From assembly GCA_025200525.1 (NCBI GenBank), contig CM045763.1, forward strand, positions 153,952,246 to 154,016,245: 64,000 nt of DNA. Direction: 5' to 3'. Positions 1 through 10,440 of this stretch are shown here, one piece after another (the first letter of the stretch is position 1; each line of letters begins with the position of its first letter). The translations under genes and the position numbers were made by a program. The notes below the pieces were generated by a model. It saw nothing but the letters and a program-made list of their open reading frames with translations, was not told where the DNA came from and ran no database searches. This stretch comes from Camellia lanceoleosa. Lineage: Eukaryota > Streptophyta > Magnoliopsida > Ericales > Theaceae.

Positions 1-1154
1 AACAATTTATGGGCCCAACAACGGTGCATCCCCCACCTCGCCCCAACAGACCAGTGATCTACAAGGTCGGCCATATAAGGCCTCAAATAGTGCCATCTCG
101 ATGCTAGCTTGATAACTATTGTCGTAGGCAAACACAATCAACGGTAAGTGCCTCTCCCTAGACCCCTTGAAATTCAGGACACAAACTCTAAGCATGTCCT
201 CCAAAATCTGAATGGTGCGCTCTGACTGCCCATCGGTTTGAGGGTGGTAAGCGGTGCTAAAGGTCAACTTAGTTCCCAAAGCCTCCTAAAGGCTTCGCCA
301 CAACCAGGCAGTAAAATGAGGATCTCTATCCGATACAATGGTTACATGAACTCCGTGAAGTCAAACTATCTCTCTAATGTACAACTCTGCCAAATGCTCA
401 ACTGAGTCGTCGGTATGCATTGGAATGAAATGCGTAGACTTAGTCAACCTATCAACAATCACCCAATCGACATCATTGCCCCGATGTGTTCTAGGAAGCC
501 CAATCACAAAATCCATGATAATGTGCTCCTATTTCCACTCGACTATCGGTAAGGGTTGTAACAAACGTGCTGGTCTTTGGTGTTCAGCCCTCACTTGTTG
601 GCAGTAAGGAACTTTGACACAAAGGAAACAACATCCCGCTTCATACCCCTCCACCAAAACTGACGACTAAGATCACGATACATTTTGGTGCCTTCTAGAT
701 ATACCGCAAGGCGTAAGTGATGGAACTCCTGAAGCACTCCCTCTCTACAAGATTCTGGCACAAACAGACGGTCTAGGAATCGTACACTCAAATCGAAGTG
801 GATGTTCAAACCCTTTTCTTCCTTCCTGTTGGAGATTCTATCACGAATTGACTCTACTTCATGGTCTCCTTGTTGTGCCTCTATAACTTTACTAATCAAG
901 GTAGGTTGAGCACTCAAGGTAAACAAAGTTGCACCCTCATCGAGCTCACCCAAGTACAATTCAAACTTGCCAATGTCACCCAACATAACCCATTCCTGAA
1001 TGACCACATTCGCCAAACTACTTACAGATTTCCGACTTAAGGCGTCGGCCACTGCGTTCGCCTTTCCCAGATGATAGTGTAACTCGAAGTCATAATCCTC
1101 CAAAAATTCCATCCACATCCGTTGGTGTAAATTGAAGTCTTTTTGGGAAAACAA
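1..1154 (-). pseudogene. Integrase fragment of the minus-strand gypsy element
   Basis: Integrase inserts the cDNA copy into the genome. The piece at 591-1154 starts at the end of RNase H ([18 protein letters not shown]) and runs into the zinc-binding region (GTKMYRDL, QFWWRGMKRDV). The zinc site is damaged: the expected paired cysteines at its end read KFLTANK. The piece at 7-279 is the end of the catalytic core, with YHPQTDGQSERT carrying the catalytic glutamate and then the family signature [10 protein letters not shown]. The two pieces lie in different frames, so at least one indel lies between 280 and 590. The stretch between them still encodes recognisable core sequence in broken frames. 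The C-terminal domain and any chromodomain lie outside the window. Confidence 0.88.
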
Positions 1155-1583
1155 ATACTTTAGACTCTTATGATCGGAGAAAACCTCAAACTTCTTGCCA
1201 TACTAATAATGTCTCCAAATTTTCAAGGCAAACCATGGGTGGGGGTAATTCTTCTCATGAGTTTTCAATTGTCGTGAACCATAAGCCACAACCTTTCCTC
1301 CTTGCATCAAGACACAACCAAGCCCATCCCAAGACGCATCACAATAAATGGTATAACCCAAACCTCTTTCCAAAATTATCAACACCTGTGCGGTAGTCAG
1401 TCTAGTCTCAAGCTCTTGGAATGACTTTTCACAAGCCTCACTCTACACAAACTTAAACCCATTTCTGGTCAATCTAGTCAAAGGCGCGGCTAGTCTAGAA
1501 AAGTCCCTTACAAAACGCCGATAGTAACCCACCAATCCCAAGAAATTCCGGATCTCATAAACATTTTTGGGTTGTCCCCAATC
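1155..1583 (-). pseudogene. RNase H fragment of the minus-strand gypsy element
   Basis: RNase H removes the RNA template during reverse transcription. The open part at 1203-1385 reads [20 protein letters not shown], containing the first catalytic aspartate (CDAS), followed by [17 protein letters not shown]. The next conserved stretch, [20 protein letters not shown], is shortened to [11 protein letters not shown], so the glutamate of the active site is lost. Between 1386 and 1583 the RT thumb/connection region ([11 protein letters not shown] type) is readable with a stop. It is in the same frame as the neighbouring RT and integrase pieces, separated from them only by stop codons. Confidence 0.85.
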
Positions 1584-2330
1584 CTACACAGCGTCTATCT
1601 TTGAAGAATCTAGAGTTACCCCCTCTCTTGACATTACATGACCCAAAAACTTCACTTCAATGAGCCAGAACTCGCATTTCTCAAATTTGGCATACAACTG
1701 GTGTTCCCTAAGCAAGTCAAGCACTACCCTCAAGTAAGCCTTGTGTTCTTCGTCGGAGGTTGAATAAATTAAGATGTCGTCAACAAAGACGACCACAAAA
1801 TGATTCAAGTAATCTCTAAAAATTCGGTTCATCAAATCCAAAAAGGAAGCCGATGCATTAGCCAACCCAAAAGGCATTACAAGGAATTCATAGTGGCCAT
1901 AACGTATACGAAAGGCCATTTTCTGGATGTCCTCCTCCCAGACTCTCAAATGATGGTACCCCGACCTCAAGTCCATCTTCAAAAAGCAACAAGACCCTCT
2001 AAGTTGGTCAAACAAGTCATCTATTCGGGGTAAGGGGTACTTGTTCTTGACTGTAACCCGATTCAATATACGGTAATCAATACACAACTGCAACGACCCA
2101 TCCTTCTTCTTCGCAAAGAGAGACGGCGTTCCCCAAGGCGATGTACTAGGGCAAATGAAACCCTTGTCTAAAAGCTATTGGAGTTGAATCTTCAACTCAT
2201 GCAACTCTACGGGTGCAAATCCATACGACGCCATGGAAATTGGTGTCATTCCAAGCACTAAGTCAATAGTGAACTCGATCTCCTAGTGGGGCGTCAAACT
2301 AGTAAGATCCTCAGGAAATACGTCTGGGTA
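1584..2330 (-). pseudogene. Reverse transcriptase fragment of the minus-strand gypsy element
   Basis: The open part at 1584-2093 holds the RT palm and fingers: [20 protein letters not shown], then [27 protein letters not shown], and the catalytic motif FVDDILIYS, the usual plant gypsy form of YxDD. Both aspartates are present, unlike the RT of the two related elements in this window. Upstream, 2094-2330 encodes the PR-RT linker and the RT start ([16 protein letters not shown]) broken by stops. It shares the frame of the protease, so the original was one pol reading frame. Confidence 0.9.
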
Positions 2331-2870
2331 TTAACAAACTACCCTTGGCAACTCAACACGAGTCCCGTCACTCTCACTATCCAAGAGAGTAGCAAGAAGG
2401 CCACTAAGCTCGTTTCTATTACGAAGGTAAAAAAATGGTGACAACACCCAATCAACCTGGTCTCCCAGAAAGTAAAAACAATCACCACTCGAGGTGCACA
2501 TTGTGACTCTCTGATGAAAACAATCAATCACCACTGGGTACGAAGACAACCAATCCATGCCTAGAATGACATCAAAACTTGACATGTCCAGAAACACAAA
2601 AGCAAACAGAAGTCGATGCTTGGCAACCTCTATCTCACAACCACGACACCCCTGATCTAAGTCAACTGTACCCCTGACTGGTGACTCAACTCTGAGCGAA
2701 GCCGCTAGCCGTGCCACCTCTAACCCCAATGCAGATGCGAATGCAGTAGATAGGAATGAATGAGATGCACCCGTATCTATCAACACATCAGCCAAGGAAT
2801 TACACACAACAAAAATACCTCCCACAACTGAAGATCCCGACAACTGCTCTAGCGCGATAACAGCATACAC
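2331..2870 (-). pseudogene. Aspartic protease region of the minus-strand gypsy element
   Basis: This 179-residue open stretch holds the retropepsin domain, which cuts the gag-pol polyprotein. The active-site motif is intact: VLIDTGASHSFLS around residues 30-42, followed by [18 protein letters not shown], the conserved second half of plant gypsy proteases. It begins YAVIALEQ, matching RVYAVTAQ at 49608 and YVVTASEQ at 16515 in the related elements. The same frame extends upstream to 3083 with a stop at 2895. It is a fragment of a larger polyprotein and not an independent gene. Confidence 0.88.
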
Positions 2871-4179
2871 GCGCCACTGTGGCCTCTGATCAACCTACTC
2901 ATCTCTCGGAGCATAGGCCTGCTGCACTGAATAAGCCCAAGCGGCTCCGTAATTAACTCGCGAAGTCTGAACTGAGTGAGCCTGCTGGTGGTTTGAGTCT
3001 GCCTCGAGCCCGATACGCCAGATGTGCCTCCCAACTACGAGCAAGCTCGCTTCATGTGCCCTGAATGACTGCACTGATAGCAAGTAGGCCCCTGCCCCCT
3101 ACTCTGAGTCTGACTCTAAGATCGGTTAGGTGGTTGTGGTGGCAAAATCTGCTGTCCTTCTCCTTTTTGCAGACATGCAAAGGCCTTGTGACCCGATTAC
3201 CCACACTCGAAATAAGAAAAACCACTCGGTGCACTCTTCCCCGGGCCTGCACTAGGCAAGAAAAAGGTGGATCTAGACTGTTGTGGTTGGGACTGGGATA
3301 AAAAGGTGTTTTCGCTCTTCTTGTTGGGTCTATAGTCCCCCTGTGACCCTTGACCCCTCGACCTTGAACCTTGGATTCTCTCATCCTAGACCTCCGCGGT
3401 AATCTCCACGTGTGCGGCTGCCTCCACAAGATGGTCATAATTCCGGATGATGTTTCCAGCAACCTTGAACAAGATCTTGGTTCTTAGTTTCTTCTCAAAC
3501 TCAATGCAACGGCGCTTTTCCGTTGCTACCAACTCCGGCACAAATCGGGACAAACTAGAGAAGGCCGCTTAAAACTCGACCACAGACATATTGAGTTGCT
3601 TAAGGTCTTGAAATTCCTGCCTTAGCCTCTCCTTAGCAGTGGGAGGTAGGTACTTGTCTTGGAAAGCCACCACAAATGCTTCCTATGTCGGTTATATTTG
3701 ACCCTTGGCGTATTTCCACCATTGGCCCGCATCTTCTTTGAGGTAGTAACTCGCAAGAGTCACTTTTAGCTCATTGTCTTCTATGTGAAGCATCTCAAAT
3801 GTCTTCACTGTTTGTTCGAGCCACTCATTCGCTTTCTTAGGCTCAGGCCACCATGGAACTCATCTGGCTTGCCCCGCAAAAACTCCCTAGTGAGAAAGCT
3901 CGCCCTCGTCTCTACGGCGTTCTCTCTAGATTGGTTCTCTACCCTTAGTATGTTCATCGACTCCCTCAAGGCCCCCGCCATTTCTCGGGCTAGGGCCCCC
4001 ATTGCGACTTGACCTGCTTGCCCGGGAATTTCTGCTTGCCCCACTTGCTCGGCCATATTAGCTTGGCCCAACCCCTCCTCTTGCACCAGAACCTCATGGA
4101 CCAACACTCCATGCACACCCTGACAAGCCCTACCACGCCTTCCACCTCTATTACCACGGGCTTCACCCCTTCCTAACAT
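2871..4179 (-). pseudogene. Gag remnant of the minus-strand gypsy element
   Basis: Gag forms the virus-like particle. I place the start at 4179 (MLGRGEARGNRGGRRGR), which matches the arginine/glycine-rich gag starts at 15260 and 48367. The capsid region contains MAGALRESMNILR and ASFLTREFLRGKPDEF, close to MARALQESMEILR and FLMREFFRSNPDEF in the other copies. From about 3804 to 3052 it is broken by several stops and frame changes. The gag frame differs from the protease frame, so an indel lies near 3050. A run near 3040-3080 encodes the expected zinc-knuckle area, too damaged to call. Confidence 0.82.
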
Positions 4180-4597
4180 CCTAATTAAGGAATGAGAAAA
4201 ACAATTTAGCACATAATCTCAAATGTGCTCGCTACTTCTCTCACACATTAAACCACAACAATCTATATATTTCCTACCATACAAACAATTCAATTCACCC
4301 CACATAAGCACTTAGTCACGTAAGCACATACGGATTATTCTTTTGTGATGAGGCTCATCCTATGAAAAACCAAGAATTCTTAGTAGAACGAGTATTGACA
4401 AGTACCCTTCCATTAAGACCTCAAGGAATTTATTAGGCGCAAAACAACATCCCAAAAGTCCAATCCTATACCAATTTAGTCATATAAGCATGTTATCACA
4501 TAGTTACGAAATACAAAACATTTCCTAATCATGCGAAATGAACCCACTGTGTCAAAACAACCACTCCTCTCGAGCCCCAAGTATTCAAACCCGGTAG

Positions 4598-4609
4598 TTC
4601 TGATACCAA
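4598..4609 (-). other. Primer-binding site (initiator Met tRNA type)
   Basis: On the minus strand this reads TGGTATCAGAAC, one base from the usual plant site TGGTATCAGAGC. It lies two bases inside the LTR end (minus strand ...GCATTACA then ACT). This fixes both the orientation of the element and the inner border of its LTR. Confidence 0.85.
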
Positions 4610-5112
4610 GTTGTAATGCCCCAAAATACATACAATTGAAGTATAATAACAACCATGGCTCTTAAGAGATACCGGAAATATCCCCAACATATTCCATTAC
4701 ATAATCTCAATGTTTATACTAGAATAATCTCACATGCAGTTATACATTCAATGAATCCTAGTACATGAATCTATAGCATATGGAATCATTCAATCGAAAT
4801 AAGTAAATGCCCTCAAAAGTTTACAAGTTCCAAGGCTTAAGCTCGGTTACAAAAAAATGGTCTCTCAGACCCATATATGAATAGCCCTTGGCTTACAAAA
4901 ATTACAATCACAACAAAAAGAGCCTTGTGCCCTCAATACATATTTCCACGGCCTAGTTTGGCGAGTTCACCATGTCTTTTCCTGCACAAAATCCCATAGG
5001 GGTGAGCATAAGGCCCAATAGAGAATTTTTAACAAAGTATATACATTTATGCAAGATTCCCAATTAAAATGCACATGCCATGCAATGCCAATAAAAAGAT
5101 TTCATTTACATG

Positions 5113-5147
<35 letters not shown>
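5113..5147. repeat. T15-A20 homopolymer palindrome
   Basis: A run of 15 T is directly followed by 20 A. It can fold on itself completely. Such runs are also a common site of sequencing or assembly error. Confidence 0.9.
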
Positions 5148-6489
5148 CCCACCATGTTCAACAGTAACTTGAAATCTCAACAATAATAAAATATACGATT
5201 TTATTCAATGTGGTGGTAAATACGACTCAGGTAATTCATAGGTTGGTGTCTGCAAGTAGGCTTAACTAGCACTACCAAAACCCCCACTTTACCGGTTGCT
5301 AACCGAAAGGGAAGTGGTACCTCTTCCGCGTGTGTTTCCGGTCTTTCACCCTGAACACTCAGGCGAACTTAATTCATTTCATCTACACCTCCAATCCGGA
5401 CTTAAAAACGTATTTACCACAAAACATTTCAATAATTCCCATTTCAAACATATTCTTTTCTCAATGTAAACTTTCCCAAACTCAAATTCCAAATGTATAA
5501 TTATCAATTGAAAGAGGATGTAATGCAATAATTAACAATGCCTTATAACAGTTCTCCATTTTTAGGTATCTCAACAACAATACGATGATAACCACATTTC
5601 CCATTTTCCTCTCTTCAATATTATTTAACAAAATGCCACATGTTTAGTTCAATCTATCAACACGTAGTGACCTTTCCACATCTTGTGCAATTCTCAACAT
5701 TTTAGTCATTTCAAGACTACTTGCAATGTTTTTGAACATCAATTTCCCAAAATCACAATTGTCATATTTCATGGAACTCAACAATGTGCCAATTCATAAC
5801 CACATATGTATATGCATTCAACAACAAATTCAAGTATGGTCTCCAAATCCTTGCACATCAAGAACTTGTCATATTTGCAAACAACAATATAAAATTTTCA
5901 CTCACTCCCTCATTTAACCTAGGAAAATCCATAAATTCCCAATATTTTTCCAAAACCCTCAATTTCTAGTTTTTTTTTTTTTTTTCACAAAAACTCAACA
6001 CTCCCTCATCCCATCGCAAAACCTCACTAAAAACATCATTCTCAAGAGAATCTTTTAAAAAGAACAAAAGATGGATTTCCTTTGTAAAGCCATCAATTTC
6101 TTAAGCCAAACAGCAATTTTTAAAATAATCAAAGAAGAACTCTCAAAATCAACCAAAGACTCGCAAAAACATATATATAACTCTAAGAAATTCCCTACCT
6201 CAAGCTTGATGAAGAGATTTGATGAAACCCTAGAATCAAAAGGTGTAGAAATTCAATCTCCACCGTACAAAGTGAAGTTCTTGCTTTGTTTTCCAAAACT
6301 TGTGAGAGATGATGGATCTAGACCCAATGGATTGCAAGAAATCAAAGGTTTTTAGTGTTTGATGAGAGTTTTTAGAGAGAAGGAGGAGCAAAAGTGTTTC
6401 TAAAGTAAGAAGGGAGGGTTAAAAAGTGACATAGACTCAGCCAAAAAGAGAAGAAAAAAAATTAGAGTTTTCAGGCTCAGCCCGTCCTG

Positions 6490-6690
6490 CACTTGCGACA
6501 CTTGCCCCCGCATGTGTGAAGCCTGCTTCCTGTACATGCGTCCCTCACCCCCGCATGTGCAGCCCTCCCAAACCACACCACACCCCGCACCTGCATATAA
6601 TGCAGTGAATAGCCCAGAACTGCCCTGATTTCCGCACGTACGGCCCCTCTCCCGCAAGTGCGGCCTAAGGCCTTGCACGTGCAGCCCTGG
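6490..6690 (-). repeat. Cluster of GCACGTGC-like motifs in LTR U3
   Basis: Against an AT-rich background this stretch repeats short GC-rich words: CCCGCATGTG twice, GCATGTGCAGCCC, CGCACGTACGG, CCGCAAGTGCGG and GCACGTGCAGCCC. The best copies centre on the palindrome CACGTG. The position, outside the predicted transcription start of the LTR, equals that of the CTCGAG clusters in other LTRs here. A regulatory role is inference. Confidence 0.6.
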
Positions 6691-6931
6691 TTCTCCAACC
6701 CATAATTTTCTCAGCTCAATTCTAGACATTTCGGACCTGATCTCGCACCCTTCGGAACAAGAGGAATTTAGCACCGGAATAAACATGAACGAAGTCTTGC
6801 GGAAAAACTTCTGAACACAATAAACCCAAACAATTAACAAGTCCTACGTTAAACCGACATCCCAATGAGACAATTCCAAGGTTAAACAAGGGAAAATGAA
6901 ACGAATAGGACACCTGGTCATCACATTTACA

Positions 6932-7297
6932 ACCTGAGTAGGGCCCTAAGGGGTACCCAAATTTTGTGAAAGGGTGAGGTTACGGACAAAGTCCATTGAA
7001 CCCAAAACAAAACACACATACACGTGCACGCCGTTGCTGCCGGTCAGTCGGTCAGTTTGGCGGGCTGGATTAGGCTTGGACATGGGTGCGTGGTGTGAGG
7101 TTGGGTTGGGCTTGTCCAACGCAATACTTATATTTTTAGGCCAAGAACATTTAAATTTTATTTTTTCTAAAATTAAATTCTTACTATTTGGAAATTGAAT
7201 TTTAGTTTGAAATTCAAACTTAATTCCAAATTGACCCATACACATTGAAACGTTGGCAATTTAGTCCAACACACCTGTCCAGATTTTTTTTTTCCAA
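6932..7297. other. Unassigned stretch between two retrotransposons
   Basis: I see no coding potential. It contains GC-rich sequence at 7020-7110 followed by AT-rich sequence. It may be the outer part of the copia LTR (U3) or older flanking DNA. I could not match it to the copia 3' LTR start at 15088. Confidence 0.5.
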
Positions 7298-7470
7298 CCG
7301 AATAGGTCTATTATCTATTCAAAATTCAACCTAAACAGGTTCTATCTGTCCGAATAGGTCTGTTATCTATTCAAATTTCAACCTGAATAGGTTCTATCTG
7401 TCCGAATAGGTCTGTTATCTATTCAAATTTCAACCTGAATAGGTTCTATCTGTCTGAACAGGTTTTTACC
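7298..7470 (+). repeat. 52-bp tandem repeat, about 3.3 copies
   Basis: CCGAATAGGTC recurs at 7298, 7350 and 7402, with a degenerate start at 7454, giving a constant 52-bp step. Each unit also contains ATCTATTCAAATTTCAACCT. It sits upstream of the copia TATA box, in the presumed U3 region, where such repeats often act on transcription. That role is inference. Confidence 0.9.
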
Positions 7471-7536
7471 TGTTCAACACTGTCCCAAACAGGTTTTTAA
7501 CTAATGAAACCAATTTTGAAAAGCCACTAGTTCATC

Positions 7537-7545
7537 TATAAATAG
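7537..7545 (+). promoter_or_regulatory. TATA box of the copia element
   Basis: TATAAATAG matches the plant TATA consensus and lies between the tandem repeat and the leader. About 30 bases downstream is a pyrimidine-rich stretch suited to a transcription start. Confidence 0.65.
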
Positions 7546-8095
7546 ACAGTCTCTCATTTGGATTTTGCATTCAATTTTTGTTCTTCTTGTCTGCTTTTGT
7601 TTCCTATATTTTGCTGCATAAATTCCTTGTGAGAAAGAGTATAAACACAAAGTGTGTTCGTTGGACATTTAGTTTGTAGTGCTTCTACTAAATTGTCATT
7701 GATCATTTCATCCTGGAATATAGATGTCCATAATCTCTTAGCATCCGAGAGCGGACGAATTTGTCTTAAGGAGACAGTGTAAAACATTGGACTTGATCAT
7801 CCTCAGAAAATATTTTCAGTAAGTATTTTCTTGTTCTTATTTTCCTTCCTTCCTCCTCCTCTATTTCCAATTTCTGTTTGGTTTCTGTAATTAAACAGAT
7901 TTTGAAAAATCTTTCTTTTTAATTTGTTATTTTTGTGCTCTGTTTGTTGTTGAGTACACAAATAGAAATTAAATTAATACAGTGAAGATTGTCTAACAAT
8001 CTTAAGATAGAGTTGTTTTCTTTAATAAGTCTTTATTGTATTAATAAATTCATTTTATAAACTTGTTTTTATTTTGAATCCAATAAAATAATTTT
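7546..8095 (+). other. Copia LTR R/U5 and untranslated leader
   Basis: The stretch is non-coding and AT-rich. I could not locate a convincing primer site. CAGTAAGT at 7817 and TTTTTCAG at about 8137-8144 could be intron ends in the leader, but this is weak. Confidence 0.4.
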
Positions 8096-9233
8096 TTGAT
8101 TTTTGTAAGAAGAAAAATTATTGTGTTGTGTTTTATTTTTCAGGTTTTAGTAACTAGAAAAGTAAAATTATTTTGTGTTATAACTTATTTTTTGGTTTTG
8201 GCTTTTGCAACTGGAAGTGGTACTCCAAATCCGATTGTAACAGCAACTCTGGTCCCTACACAAAACCATGTTCAAGTTCCAATAAGTCATATAGAAAAAC
8301 CAGAAAAATTTAATCGTACAAAGTTTAAGAGATGGCAGCAGAAAATGCTATTCTATCTTACAACTCTTAATCTTGCCCGATTTCTCCATGAAGAGCCTCT
8401 GGTATTGAAAGAGGGTGAAAGTGATCGACAAATTGTTGTCGCTGTGGACGCCTGGAAACATTTTTATTTTCTGTGCAAAAATTACATCCTCAATGGCATA
8501 GAGAACATGCTATATAATGTTTACAGTCCTCTGAAAATAGGAAAAGAATTATGAGATTCTTTGAAGAAAAAATACACACAGAGGATGTCGACACAAAGAA
8601 ATTTGTTGTTGTAAATTTATAGATTTTGTTATGGTAGACTCCCAAATGGTTATTTCTCAAGTTCAAAGTTTTTAATTAATTTTGATTGATATTCATGCTG
8701 AAAGTATGTCTTTTAATGAGTCTTTCCAAGTCGCTGCATTAGTGGAAAAATTACCACTGGCTTGGAAAGATTTCAAAAATTATTTAAAACATAAACGTAA
8801 AGAGATGACCATGGATGAACTTATTGTAAGACTAAGAATTGAGGAAGATAACCGTAAAACTGAAAAGAGAAATGGTAAAAATCCCATTGAGTCCAAGGCA
8901 AATGTATTCGAACAAGTGCCTAAACCACATAATAAGAAGAGGAAGTTTGGTAGAGATGGTCTTAAACAAGACAACATCAATGGCAATAAAAAGTTCAAAG
9001 GAAAATACTATAAATGTGGCAAGACTAGACATCGTGCCTCTGATTGCCGACACACTAAGAAGGATTGCGAAAGTACAAGTAAAAAGACCACCAATCAAGC
9101 CAATGTGATAGAAGTCGATTACATTTCTGATGGGGTGACACCAATCTCTCTAATGTGGTGTTTGAGGCTAATTTGGTTGGAAATCCCAAGGAGTGGTGGG
9201 TCGACACTAGGGCAACTCGGCACATTTGCATAG
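8096..9233 (+). pseudogene. Copia gag remnant
   Basis: Gag of the copia element. The first open piece (to 8554) has the typical start of the plant copia gag domain: EKFNRTKFKRWQQKMLFYL and LNLARFL. There is no ATG at 8096, and the true start is unclear, probably near 8205 (GSGTPNPI). A broken stretch follows to about 8681. The second piece (8682-9233, another frame) has FQVAALVEKLPLAWKDFKNY, a lysine/arginine-rich region, and a zinc knuckle YYKCGKTRHRASDC. Its first cysteine is replaced by tyrosine and a glycine by arginine, so it should not bind zinc normally. Confidence 0.85.
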
Positions 9234-9934
9234 ACAAAAAGATGTTCACTACTTATAATGAGGCTACAAATGGTAAACAACTATTCATAGGAAATTCATC
9301 TACTTATGCTATGGCTGGACAAGGGAAAGTTATCTTAAAGATGACATCGATGAAGGAACTTACCCTTAACAACGTACTGCATGTACTAGACATCTAGAAT
9401 AATTTAGTTTTTGGTTCTTTGTTAAGTAAAATGGTTTTAGGGTTGTATTTGAGTTTGATAAATTTGTATTAATAAAGAGTGGTATGTATGTGGGTAAGGA
9501 ATACATGAGCGATGGTCTCTTTAAGTTGAATGTAATGACTGTTGTACCAAAATCTATTATGAATAAGAATAACATATCTTTTGCTTATATTCTTGAGTCA
9601 AATTTATGGCATGGTAGATTAGGACATGTGAATTTTGATGCTTTGCGTAGACTAATTGGTTTAGATTGTATACCAAAGTTTGAAATTGATCCTCATCACA
9701 AATGTGAGATTTGTGTAGAAGCAAAACTAACTAAGGCTCCATTTAAATTGGTTGAAAGAAAAACTGAACATCTAGAATTAATTCATACTGATGTGTGTTT
9801 ATTGGTTATGCACATAATAGTAGTGCATATCGGTTTCTGACTTGTAAATTATAAATACTTGATATACTTGTGAACACTATTATAGAGTCAAAGAATGCTG
9901 TGTTTTTTGAACATGTTTTTCCTTACAAGAAATG
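9155..9934 (+). pseudogene. Copia protease and integrase zinc-region remnant
   Basis: The protease piece (9155-9397) reads WWVDTRATRHIC, where the catalytic DTG triad has become DTR. It continues with the expected GKVILKMTSMKELTLNNVLHV. The next piece (9484-9840) is the pre-integrase zinc domain: WHGRLGHVNFDAL, then CEICVEAKLTKAPF and ELIHTDV, where the catalytic core should begin. Shortly after 9800 the core is lost. A short tail (ESKNAVFFEHVFPYKK, from about 9888) is the end of the integrase region. Hence several hundred bases with the catalytic residues are deleted. The solo LTR begins at 9940. Confidence 0.85.
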
Positions 9935-10124
9935 ACAGGTATAGCGATCTCGGTTTTCCCTTCATTGTTTATTATATTCCGGACTCGGTTCCGCGGATGT
10001 GTTGTTGTCTTATTCTCATTTCCATCCTTTACTCTTGGTATTTGAGTTTTAGGTTGTGTTGGGCGTGTTTCGAACAGGTTGGTTGAGCTTTTGTCCCAAT
10101 TCTTGTTGCCCAAATTTTTAGTGA

Positions 10125-10440
10125 TCCGCACGAGCGGATCCCTTCGCGCTCGAGCGGAGTTTGCATCCTTTCAGCATTTTGTGCATCTACAAATATACTG
10201 CAGGTTTGTTTTTCACGATCGAGCGGGTCGCACTCGAGCAGGCCATTTTGCGCTCGAGAGGGTGTTCAATGTCTGTAAAAATACTGGAAGAGGGTAATCT
10301 ATGCTCAAGCGGGTTTCCCGTTGCGCTCGAGCGGGTGTGTTTTGCAGTTGTGTCTTGGCGCTCGAGCGGGTATTCTTGAGCTCAAGCAGGTCCAGTTTTT
10401 GTGCTTGACACTCGAGCGTCCTATTCTCTGCTCGAGCGGA
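10125..10440 (+). repeat. Cluster of CGCTCGAGCG-like motifs in LTR U3
   Basis: About twelve copies of GCTCGAGCGG or near variants (CTCAAGCGG, CACGAGCGG) occur in about 315 bases. The core CGCTCGAGCG is a perfect 10-bp palindrome, spaced irregularly. The cluster lies upstream of the probable transcription start, suggesting a protein-binding array. Function is inferred. Confidence 0.75.

Larger units (their letters stand above)
1..6931 (-). mobile_element. Ty3/gypsy chromovirus-type retrotransposon, decayed, cut by window edge
   Basis: The element reads right to left: LTR (4612 to about 6931), primer site, gag, protease, reverse transcriptase, RNase H and integrase. The integrase runs off the left edge, so the C-terminal part, the second LTR and the target duplication cannot be seen. 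Domain order protease-RT-RNase H-integrase is diagnostic of Ty3/gypsy. The sequence closely resembles the two other elements at 15211-23699 and 45748-53161, whose integrase and gag are of the Tekay/Del chromovirus type. Many stops and at least two frame changes show it is dead. Lineage within the chromoviruses is inferred from memory of the family, not from a tree. Confidence 0.9.
4612..6931 (-). repeat. LTR of the minus-strand gypsy element
   Basis: The inner border is set by the primer site: on the plus strand the LTR begins TGTAATGCCCC at 4612. The outer border is less sure. TTTACA ends at 6931 and TCATCACA ends at 6925, and either would fit TG...CA ends. The LTR contains modules shared with other LTRs here: the CTCACCCTAT module near 4990-5030, the conserved box at 5247-5350, and a GC-rich motif cluster at 6490-6690 in the presumed U3 region. 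The second LTR is outside the window, so the length cannot be confirmed. Confidence 0.75.

Noticed and set aside
3065..4012. Plus-strand frames over the minus-strand gag
   Set aside because: They are antisense to readable gag sequence.
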